8,911 nucleotides of DNA, taken from contig JALVXO010000181.1 of NCBI GenBank assembly GCA_027022775.1, positions 1 to 8,911 on the forward strand. The letters run 5' to 3'. The first letter of the stretch is position 1. Each line of letters starts with the position of its first letter. The notes beneath the pieces were generated by a model that ran no database searches, had not been told where the DNA came from, and saw nothing but the letters and a program-made list of their open reading frames with translations. The stretch comes from Campylobacteraceae bacterium (lineage in GTDB: Bacteria > Campylobacterota > Campylobacteria > Campylobacterales > Sulfurovaceae). Shown here piece after piece: positions 1 through 5,156 of the stretch. Position numbers and translations under genes: made by a program.

Positions 1-1
1 G

Positions 2-448
2 ATTGTAATTGCGGGAATAAAAGCCGATTTGGTCGAGCTTGAGCCAAAATTAAAAGAGGCGGGTGCAAGACGCGCAATGCTTTTGAATATGAGCGTTGCA
101 AGCCACTGCCCTCTTCTTCAAAGCGCGGTAGAGCCGTTTAAAGCTGAGTTGGAAAAGGTTATTAAAGATGAATTTTTAGCCCCTGTAATTTCTAATGTAA
201 CGGCAAAACCATACTCTAGCAAAGAAGAAGCGCTTGAACTGTTGCCAGAACAGCTTGTAAAACCTGTGCTTTATAAACAGTCAATTTTAGCAATAGATGA
301 TGAGGTTGACTGCTACATAGAGTTTGGCCACGGCAGTGTCTTAAAAGGCTTAAACCGCAAACTTACCAAAAAACCTCATTTTAATATAAGCGATATGGCA
401 AGTTTGGAAAAAACAGTCCAGGCAATCAAAGAGTTAAATACTCAATAG
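2..448 (+). CDS. fabD: Malonyl-CoA:ACP transacylase, C-terminal part (5' end cut by window)
   Basis: This is the C-terminal half of the enzyme that moves malonyl from CoA to acyl carrier protein, the entry step of type II fatty acid elongation in the cytoplasm. The frame is open from base 2, so the start and the catalytic-serine GHSxG region lie outside the window. What remains aligns with FabD from memory: the segment SVASHCPLL carries the His of the Ser-His catalytic pair (E. coli has PSHCALM here), ISNVTAKPY matches the VVNNVD stretch, and FGHGSVLKGLNRK matches the GPGKVLTGLTKR motif near the end. It ends in TAG at 446-448, only 2 bases before a strong inverted repeat. I see no sign of decay. 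The identification is firm although only about 148 residues are present. Confidence 0.94.
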   Translation: MVIAGIKADLVELEPKLKEAGARRAMLLNMSVASHCPLLQSAVEPFKAELEKVIKDEFLAPVISNVTAKPYSSKEEALELLPEQLVKPVLYKQSILAIDDEVDCYIEFGHGSVLKGLNRKLTKKPHFNISDMASLEKTVQAIKELNTQ

Positions 449-450
449 TC

Positions 451-489
451 CCATTTATTCACACTAAAATTCACAGTGTGAATAAATGG
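451..489. promoter_or_regulatory. 15-bp perfect inverted repeat containing two opposed DnaA-box-like sequences
   Basis: Bases 451-465 are the exact reverse complement of 475-489, with a 9-base loop. Each arm contains TTATTCACA (455-463 forward, 477-485 reverse). This fits the classical DnaA box TTATNCACA and the Helicobacter-type box YYATTCACN as I recall it. The loop adds a third ATTCAC core at 469-474. An alternative reading is a transcription terminator or mRNA 3'-stabilising hairpin for fabD, since it starts 2 bases after the stop codon. Against a classical terminator, no T-tract follows on either strand and the stem is mostly A/T. The repeat is certain; its role is inferred. Confidence 0.55.
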
Positions 490-619
490 TTATAAAAGAA
501 AATTTTCAACCATTTAAAACTGCTTTTTTGTTCCTAAAAATAAATCCATTTTATCGCATCAGATTATTGGTTTAATAAAAATTTAAAAAACAATTATGTA
601 GCAATAAGCAGTTTTGTAA

Positions 620-625
620 TACAAT
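620..625 (+). promoter_or_regulatory. Possible -10 element for dnaX
   Basis: TACAAT at 620-625 lies 26 bases before the dnaX start codon and has a TTTTGT stretch just upstream. No convincing -35 is visible, which is usual for sigma-70 promoters in this phylum. The region is very A/T-rich, so chance -10 matches are likely. The call rests on position and on dnaX needing a promoter if fabD transcription ends at the 451-489 hairpin. Confidence 0.3.
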
Positions 626-651
626 AATAAAAACCATTTAAAGGCAAAAGT

Positions 652-2262
652 TTGGCAGAGGCTTTAGCGAGAAAATACAGACCTTCTACTTTTTCTGAAT
701 TAATTGGGCAAGAAGCTGTTTCTAAAACTTTAAGCCTTGCACTTGATGGGAGCAAACTGTCTCATGCTTATCTTTTTTCGGGCATAAGAGGGAGCGGAAA
801 AACCTCTACTGCCAGAATTTTTGCTAAAGCGCTGCTTTGTGAAAACGGACCAACCAGTCAGCCATGCCAAAGCTGTGAACAGTGTATAATGGCAAATGAA
901 GGGCGGCATATAGATATTATAGAGATGGATGCCGCAAGCAACCGCGGCATTGATGATATTAAAGAGTTAATAGAACATACAAAATACAAGCCTTCAATCG
1001 GCAGGTTTAAAATATTTATTATTGATGAAGTACACATGCTGACAGTACAGGCATTTAATGCTCTTTTAAAAACCCTGGAAGAGCCGCCCGAATTTGTTAA
1101 ATTTATCTTGGCAACAACCGACCCGCTGAAACTTCCGGCTACAATTTTAAGCAGAACCCAGCATTTTAGGTTTAAAAAGCTGCCTGTAAAAACTGTAAGC
1201 GAGCATCTTGCCTTTATTTTAAACAGAGAGAATATTGAGTTTGAAAAAGATGCATTAGATATTATAGCCAGAAGCGGGCAAGGGTCTTTGCGGGACTCTT
1301 TAACACTGTTGGATCAGGCAATAGTGTATGCCAATGGCAAACTGGATACAAAAACCGTAACAGATATGCTTGGGATTGTGGACCCAAATACTTTAAACAG
1401 CCTTATAGAGTCTATTTTAAGCAAAGATAAAAAAGCGGTTTTGAATTTTATACAAAAATATGCCGAATTCGAAGCAGAAATGATTATTGATGAACTTACT
1501 TTATATCTTCAAAATGAGCTGCTAAATTCAGCAGGGAGATTAAATACTTTAACAATAGACAGGTTTTTTAGAATTTTAGCAGACGGCAAAAATCTTTTAA
1601 GTATCGGAAGCAGCGGTGAATTTGTATTGACTTTGACCCTTTTTAAAATGGTTGAAGCATTGAATATTCATGATATAGATGATATGATAAACAAGCTGCA
1701 AAGCGAGCTTAAAGCTCCGCAGCCAAATAGTGCGAAACAGCCGGCTGTGCAAGAGCATAAAGCAGAAACAAAAGCGGAGAAAAAAGAAGCTGTTAACCAA
1801 GAGCCTGATTTAAAAACAGAAAAAAGCGGCGAATTGATTTTTAAAGCCTTGATAGAAAAAATATATGACAGAAATTATGAGCTTGGCGAAGCTTTTGAAA
1901 AAAACATCCATTTTATTAGTTTTGAAAACGGGAAGCTCACTTGGGAGTCTGAAGCTGAAGGAGAAGATAAAAAGCTTCTTATAAAAGGGTGGAATATAAT
2001 TAAACTTTTTGTTCAGGAACTTTTTGGGGTTAATACTGAAATTATTCCAAAAAAAAAATTAATTTTAACAGCTGAAGCTAAAGAGTCAGGTAAAGTTGAA
2101 CCCAAAGAGCCAGCTCCTCAAACAAACAGCTGTATTATGCCACAAGGTAAAAGCGAAGCAAGCAGAGATATTGACCCTAAAGATCTGCTGGAAGAACCGA
2201 TGATTAAAGAGTTTATAAAACATTTAGAACCCAAAAGAGTGATTGTTAAACAAAAAAGTTAA
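652..2262 (+). CDS. dnaX: DNA polymerase III subunit tau/gamma (clamp loader)
   Basis: DnaX is the ATPase of the clamp loader that places the sliding clamp on primed DNA; its longer form also ties the polymerase cores together. The 536-residue protein begins MAEALARKYRP, typical of the family. It shows Walker A (GIRGSGKT, 44-51), a four-cysteine zinc module (C63, C72, C75, C78), Walker B plus HML (DEVHML, 125-130), an SRT motif (167-169, SRC in many homologues) and sensor II (GSLRDSL, 211-217). The clamp-loader collar follows, then a charged linker at about 350-393 and a C-terminal region at about 394-536. The start is TTG at 652, supported by AAGG at 641-644 and by the conserved N-terminus; no ATG fits. 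Codons 467-469 (KKK) lie in a run of ten A's that may allow production of a shorter gamma-like form. Confidence 0.97.
   Translation: MAEALARKYRPSTFSELIGQEAVSKTLSLALDGSKLSHAYLFSGIRGSGKTSTARIFAKALLCENGPTSQPCQSCEQCIMANEGRHIDIIEMDAASNRGIDDIKELIEHTKYKPSIGRFKIFIIDEVHMLTVQAFNALLKTLEEPPEFVKFILATTDPLKLPATILSRTQHFRFKKLPVKTVSEHLAFILNRENIEFEKDALDIIARSGQGSLRDSLTLLDQAIVYANGKLDTKTVTDMLGIVDPNTLNSLIESILSKDKKAVLNFIQKYAEFEAEMIIDELTLYLQNELLNSAGRLNTLTIDRFFRILADGKNLLSIGSSGEFVLTLTLFKMVEALNIHDIDDMINKLQSELKAPQPNSAKQPAVQEHKAETKAEKKEAVNQEPDLKTEKSGELIFKALIEKIYDRNYELGEAFEKNIHFISFENGKLTWESEAEGEDKKLLIKGWNIIKLFVQELFGVNTEIIPKKKLILTAEAKESGKVEPKEPAPQTNSCIMPQGKSEASRDIDPKDLLEEPMIKEFIKHLEPKRVIVKQKS
2049..2058 (+). other. A10 tract in dnaX, candidate slippage site for a gamma-like product
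   Basis: Ten consecutive A's span the last base of Pro466 and Lys467-469. A shift into the -1 frame would add I-N-F-N-S and stop at TGA 2073-2075, giving about 474 residues. A shift into the +1 frame meets TAA at 2060-2062, giving about 469 residues. Either event removes the last 60-70 residues. Thermus dnaX makes gamma by transcriptional slippage on an A-run and E. coli does so by ribosomal frameshifting on A AAA AAG, so the arrangement has precedent. No strong downstream hairpin or close upstream SD was seen, so transcriptional slippage is the likelier route. The tract and stops are seen; use in vivo is inferred. Confidence 0.45.
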
Positions 2263-2280
2263 AGAATCTGTTTCTTTTTG
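2251..2280 (+). terminator. Weak candidate terminator at the end of dnaX
   Basis: CAAAAA at 2251-2256 can pair with TTTTTG at 2275-2280, and AAAGAA at 2261-2266 with TTCTTT at 2272-2277. This forms an imperfect A/T-only hairpin that starts inside the last dnaX codons and ends in a T-rich run. The stem is thermodynamically weak and such matches arise by chance in this composition. Confidence 0.2.
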
Positions 2281-2369
2281 TAACCTTAAAAAAAACATAA
2301 AAAAAAATTTAAATTAACTGCTTTTATTTTTAAATAAGCCTAATTTGGATATAAATATGCTACTAAAAA

Positions 2370-2383
2370 TTGATGTGCATCAA
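2370..2383 (+). promoter_or_regulatory. FNR-type palindrome upstream of hsrA-like gene
   Basis: TTGATGTGCATCAA matches the FNR consensus TTGAT-N4-ATCAA exactly, with inverted arms extending to 6 bp around a central TG. Its centre, between 2376 and 2377, is about 54 bases before the hsrA-like start codon. It ends 2 bases before a perfect TATAAT (2386-2391). If that -10 is used, the site lies near -21 and would block RNA polymerase, so repression is the natural reading. Activation from -41.5 would need a start near 2418, where only a poor -10 is visible. The exact match is seen; the regulator (Crp/Fnr family) is inferred. Confidence 0.6.
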
Positions 2384-2385
2384 AT

Positions 2386-2391
2386 TATAAT
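2386..2391 (+). promoter_or_regulatory. -10 element of the hsrA-like gene
   Basis: A perfect TATAAT lies 39 bases before the start codon, which predicts a leader of roughly 33 bases. No good -35 is present; the place where one would be is taken up by the FNR-type palindrome. The ribosome site is a short GGCGG at 2422-2426, 4 bases before the ATG. Confidence 0.55.
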
Positions 2392-2430
2392 ATAGATAAG
2401 TTTAAGTTTTATTTTAAAAATGGCGGTGAA

Positions 2431-3111
2431 ATGAGAATATTGACGATTGGATTTAGTGAAGAGTTTGCAAAAAAGGTAGAGAAAGCGATTTCTGAATATT
2501 TTATCTGCATTTTAGATAGCGCTGAAGATCTTTATGATGCGACTAACTTTACATATTTTAGACATTATGAATTGATAATAATTGTTGATGAAAAAATGAA
2601 ATATGCCATGGAGCGCTTTGTTAATGAGATAAAGCAGAAAAAGCCAGAAACCAAAGTTATAGTAATTACAGAACCTCATACCAACCATAAAGAGTTTTAT
2701 GATTTAAATGTAGATGATGTAATATACAGACATACTGACCAGCCTGATTTGATTGCTGCAAGGGTTTTGGCAAATATGAGAAACCTTTACGGCACAAAAA
2801 TAGAAATTGATAAATTAACTATTGATATTGCGAATAAAAAGATTATTTACGACGATAAAATCGTAACTCTTAATGGAAAGACTTTTGATATTTTAGTCTA
2901 TCTGGCTTTAAGAAACCAGAGGGTTTTTTCTAAAGATGAGATAATTAATGCACTTTGGGAAGAGCCTGAATATGTCAGCGACAATACGGTAGAGGTTGCA
3001 ATAAACCAAATTAGAAAAAGATTAAAAAGTATTTTAGGGTTCCAGGTAATCCATACAGTAAGAAGAAGAGGATATAAATTCTCATCTAATGTTTCTCAAG
3101 TTAAAGTTTAA
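2431..3111 (+). CDS. hsrA: Atypical orphan OmpR-type response regulator, HsrA/CosR-like
   Basis: This is a DNA-binding transcription factor with a receiver-like domain (1-120) and an OmpR/PhoB winged helix (about 122-218). The DNA-binding half is strong: SKDEIINALWEEPE, recognition helix SDNTVEVAINQIRKRL (182-197) and wing HTVRRRGYKF (207-216). It closely resembles H. pylori HP1043/HsrA and Campylobacter CosR as I remember them, including the WEEPE segment. The receiver has lost its phosphorylation chemistry: the aspartate position in YELIIIVDEK is Val52 (Asp53 is displaced by one), the N-terminal acidic pair is absent (RILTIGFSE), and the beta-5 lysine is Arg100. It should therefore act without phosphorylation, and no histidine kinase is adjacent. 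HsrA/CosR proteins are homeostatic regulators of central and redox metabolism. It could instead be a paralogue of the main hsrA, as the receiver half is quite diverged. Confidence 0.78.
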   Translation: MRILTIGFSEEFAKKVEKAISEYFICILDSAEDLYDATNFTYFRHYELIIIVDEKMKYAMERFVNEIKQKKPETKVIVITEPHTNHKEFYDLNVDDVIYRHTDQPDLIAARVLANMRNLYGTKIEIDKLTIDIANKKIIYDDKIVTLNGKTFDILVYLALRNQRVFSKDEIINALWEEPEYVSDNTVEVAINQIRKRLKSILGFQVIHTVRRRGYKFSSNVSQVKV

Positions 3112-3219
3112 TTGACCCTCTTAAAAACCATTAATTTCACCCAAACAGATTTTAAAAAAGTTTATAAAAAGAGCATTAAGCTAAAACAGATCTACTCACA
3201 GTTAAAAAGTTACAATTTA

Positions 3220-3228
3220 TGATATACT
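3220..3228 (+). promoter_or_regulatory. Extended -10 promoter of the small unknown gene
   Basis: TGATATACT at 3220-3228 is a TGn extended -10 followed by TATACT, 21 bases before the ATG at 3250. No clear -35 is present, which an extended -10 does not need. This suggests the small gene is transcribed on its own and not only by read-through from the hsrA-like gene 138 bases upstream. Confidence 0.55.
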
Positions 3229-3249
3229 TACATAAAAAAAGGGTGGCAA

Positions 3250-3555
3250 ATGGCTTATAAGGAACCAAAAGCTAAAAAAGGAAGAAGTCTTTTAAGAATT
3301 GATGCAGAGATTGAATCTACAGATGACGGGTTTATTATTAAAATAAGCAACAGTGAAACCGGAGAAAAGTTAGAGGTGGATAATGTGCGCGATTATGCGG
3401 AGTATCTTATTAACAGTGTTAACAGCTCTATGTGCGATGATTTTGTTGCAAACTGGCTGCCGTCTCCTAAAGCCAAGCGGCGCGATATAGATTTAATAGG
3501 CATGCAGCTTGGCTTTATGCAAGAGTGGATGGATAAAGAGTTAAAAATGGGTTAA
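3250..3555 (+). CDS. Small soluble protein of unknown function (101 aa)
   Basis: I do not recognise a family. The first 14 residues are basic (KEPKAKKGR). Residues about 15-45 alternate in a way typical of beta strands (LLRIDAEIES, GFIIKISNS, KLEVD), followed by predicted helices (RDYAEYLINSVNSSM and IGMQLGFMQEWMDKEL). There is one cysteine, no signal peptide and no membrane segment, so it should be cytoplasmic. An AGGGTGG ribosome site stands just before the ATG, and an extended -10 lies at 3220-3228; together with codon use like its neighbours this supports a real gene. Its stop (TAA, 3553-3555) interlocks with the stop of the convergent flavoprotein gene. A nucleic-acid-binding or adaptor role is possible from the basic N-terminus, but nothing specific supports it. 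Confidence 0.75.
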   Translation: MAYKEPKAKKGRSLLRIDAEIESTDDGFIIKISNSETGEKLEVDNVRDYAEYLINSVNSSMCDDFVANWLPSPKAKRRDIDLIGMQLGFMQEWMDKELKMG

Positions 3556-4655
3556 TGCTCAAAAGCTAAAGAGAGCGGCGCATTTGCTAAACTCTCTTTG
3601 CTTATCTTCATAGCCCCGATTTTTGAACTAATTATCAATTTTCTTAAACTTTTGTTATACATAAGCGGGTATTTTAGTATTTTTAAATCTATATTTCTTT
3701 TTAAGAAACGGCTTTTGATTTTATAAAGTTTTAAAAACTCCTCTTTATCTTCTATAATCGCCCGGGCCAAAGCATTTGCGCTTAACATTGCATAGCTTAT
3801 ACCCTCTGCGGAGGTCGGGCTTATAAAGCCCGCTGCTTCCCCGATAAGTGCAATTTTGTCTTTGCCAAGCGTTAAATCTCTGCTGCCTCTTGGGCGGAGC
3901 AGATAGCAGCCCTCTTTTTTAACAGAAGCATGTAGGTTATACCCCAGCGCATTTAGTTTTTGTTTTTGCAAATTGTGAAAATGCGCCGCATTTTTGCCCT
4001 CTTCTATTGCAGTGCCAAAAATCAGCCCGTTTTCTTTTGGAATTATCCAAGAGTAAAAATCGCTTATCTCTTTATCGAATATTGCAACATACTCATTTAT
4101 ATTTTGGCTGTTTTTAAACCACTCTTGAATGCTGATATACCTTTTTGGCTCTTTTTTATCCTGCAAAAGCTTTTTTACCCTGGAGTTTGCGCCGTCTGCA
4201 CCGATTAAAATATCGGCTCTAACAAGCAGTTTTTGACTATTTTTGCTTAAAGTTATTTCATAAAAGCTGCCTTTTTTAATCGCATTTTTAAATCTGAAAC
4301 CAAAAGCTTTATCGCAATTTGTTAAACCAACAAGCCACCTGTCAAAAAGTTCTCTATCTGTATTAATATAGTGGCGCTGATAATTTTGCACCAGGCTGTT
4401 ATCGAAATCTATAACCTTAACGCTGAACATTTGCGGGCTTACAAGCACTTCTTTAGGAATAGCCAAGCCAAAACTTGCCAGCGCTTTTTGGGCATCGGGT
4501 GCAATCAACCCGCCGCAGTTTTTAATAACTTTGCCGGGCGCTTTGTTTAAATTGCGTTTATCAACAAGCAAAACTTTATATTTTTCTCCCAGCTCCCTGG
4601 CTAAAGTTGCACCCGCAGGCCCTGCTCCGATTATTGCAATATCGTAAGTTTTCAT
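3552..4655 (-). CDS. Geranylgeranyl-reductase-type FAD-dependent oxidoreductase
   Basis: A 367-residue flavoprotein of the family that reduces isoprenoid double bonds in lipids or quinones. Numbered from the chosen start, it has the FAD-binding GAGPAG (10-15) with acidic D32 ending beta-2, the NCGG segment (46-49), NTDRELFDRWL (98-108), a DG-type motif IGADGANSR (151-159), the superfamily's YSWIIPK (201-207), and the second FAD motif GEAAGFISPTSAEGI (272-286), where Glu replaces the usual Asp of GDAAG. The start at 4655 is preferred over the ATG 12 bases upstream: GGAG stands 7 bases before it, and it forms an ATGA overlap with the stop of the VanZ-like gene, while the upstream ATG has no ribosome site. 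Translational coupling to the VanZ-like gene is likely. The substrate is unknown; a menaquinone or polyprenyl chain is a reasonable guess. Another FAD monooxygenase-like role cannot be excluded. Confidence 0.8.
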   Translation of the reverse strand: MKTYDIAIIGAGPAGATLARELGEKYKVLLVDKRNLNKAPGKVIKNCGGLIAPDAQKALASFGLAIPKEVLVSPQMFSVKVIDFDNSLVQNYQRHYINTDRELFDRWLVGLTNCDKAFGFRFKNAIKKGSFYEITLSKNSQKLLVRADILIGADGANSRVKKLLQDKKEPKRYISIQEWFKNSQNINEYVAIFDKEISDFYSWIIPKENGLIFGTAIEEGKNAAHFHNLQKQKLNALGYNLHASVKKEGCYLLRPRGSRDLTLGKDKIALIGEAAGFISPTSAEGISYAMLSANALARAIIEDKEEFLKLYKIKSRFLKRNIDLKILKYPLMYNKSLRKLIISSKIGAMKISKESLANAPLSLAFEH

Positions 4656-5008
4656 TTTATTCTCCATAAACTAAACAGCGCTATACCGATAATATCGGCT
4701 AAAATATCTTTTAAATCAAATGTGCGCGACGGAAAATAGATTTGGCTAAACTCTTCTAAAATAGCAAATATCAAAACCAAAACCGCTCCAAGCGGCAAGC
4801 CTTTGATTTTTTTGTAAGAGAGACCATAATTTAAAAGCAGCGCCATTATTCCATAAAGCACAGCATGCCCGATTTTATCGCCATAAGGAACCGCCCCGAC
4901 CCAGCGCAGAGCAAAATTGTAATTTGCGCTGTCGGCTATAAAAATGATTGAGCTTATAAAGATAAAAAAGCCAAGAGGCAGGGCTGTTTTTAGGATTTTT
5001 GTTTTCAT
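4652..5008 (-). CDS. VanZ-like integral membrane protein
   Basis: A 118-residue inner-membrane protein with about four hydrophobic helices (roughly 9-25, 46-63, 71-84 and 102-116). It keeps the polar pattern of the VanZ-like family: DKIGH (44-48), EEFSQ (85-89), then FPSRTFDLKDILADIIG (92-108), where Asp105 stands in for the usual Asn. VanZ itself gives low-level teicoplanin resistance, but most members of this broad family have no known role, and resistance should not be inferred here. AGGGA lies about 7 bases before the ATG. The stop overlaps the start of the flavoprotein gene by 4 bases (ATGA), so the two are probably made together. Upstream lies a 148-base gap with a REP-like hairpin and heptamer array that separates it from the ABC1 gene; no convincing own promoter was seen. 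Confidence 0.82.
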   Translation of the reverse strand: MKTKILKTALPLGFFIFISSIIFIADSANYNFALRWVGAVPYGDKIGHAVLYGIMALLLNYGLSYKKIKGLPLGAVLVLIFAILEEFSQIYFPSRTFDLKDILADIIGIALFSLWRIK

Positions 5009-5046
5009 TGTTTTCCCTTAATTCTTAATTTAACCCCACATCAAAT

Positions 5047-5067
5047 GTGCGGCACGGCCGCACCTAC
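5047..5067 (-). repeat. REP-like element: GTAG tetranucleotide plus GC-rich palindrome
   Basis: Read on the minus strand, GTAG (5067-5064) is followed at once by GTGCGGC, a CGT loop and GCCGCAC (5063-5047), a perfect 7-bp stem with a 3-base loop. A GTAG/GGAG tetranucleotide at the foot of a GC-rich hairpin is the hallmark of REP sequences mobilised by REP-associated tyrosine transposases (TnpA-REP/RAYT). The GC-rich stem stands out in A/T-rich surroundings. A second small inverted repeat, CACAT-CAA-ATGTG (5037-5049), overlaps its edge. No RAYT gene is in the window. It may also act as a terminator or mRNA-stability hairpin between aarF and the VanZ-like gene. Confidence 0.55.
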
Positions 5068-5070
5068 ATG

Positions 5071-5154
5071 CGGATTACGGAATACAGAATACGGATTACG
5101 GAACTTAAAACTTAAAACTTAAAACATCAAACTTCAAACTTCAAACTTTTAAAT
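5071..5154. repeat. Heptanucleotide tandem array, 12 units in unbroken phase
   Basis: The stretch divides exactly into 7-base units with no insertion or deletion: CGGATTA, CGGAATA, CAGAATA, CGGATTA, CGGAACT, TAAAACT twice, TAAAACA, TCAAACT three times, and a degenerate TTTAAAT. Units fall into blocks of similar variants, as expected if point changes arose and were then locally copied by slippage. It begins 2 bases after the end of the aarF-like gene (minus-strand sense) and runs nearly to the REP-like hairpin. It shows no coding potential and no unique spacers, so it is not CRISPR. Function is unknown. Confidence 0.75.
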
Positions 5155-5156
5155 CC

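Noticed and set aside
449..651. Chromosomal replication origin
   Set aside because: Only two full DnaA-like boxes are present, dnaA and ruvC are not adjacent, and the genes on both sides run the same way. A regulatory site or terminator is more likely.
1597..1800. Minus-strand open frame inside dnaX
   Set aside because: It is antisense to the A-rich linker of dnaX; its Phe/Leu-rich translation reflects composition only.
3960..4208. Plus-strand open frame inside the flavoprotein gene
   Set aside because: It is antisense to a well-supported FAD enzyme, with no ribosome site and no family resemblance.
4656..4667. Upstream ATG as the start of the flavoprotein gene
   Set aside because: It has no ribosome site of its own and overlaps the GGAG that serves the ATG at 4655, which also makes the typical ATGA overlap.
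4652..5008. Glycopeptide resistance gene
   Set aside because: VanZ-like proteins are a broad family of mostly unknown role. No vanA-type cluster is present, and a Gram-negative organism is not expected to use one.
5071..5154. CRISPR-like array
   Set aside because: The units are only 7 bases, contiguous and without unique spacers, and no cas gene is nearby. It is a simple tandem repeat.
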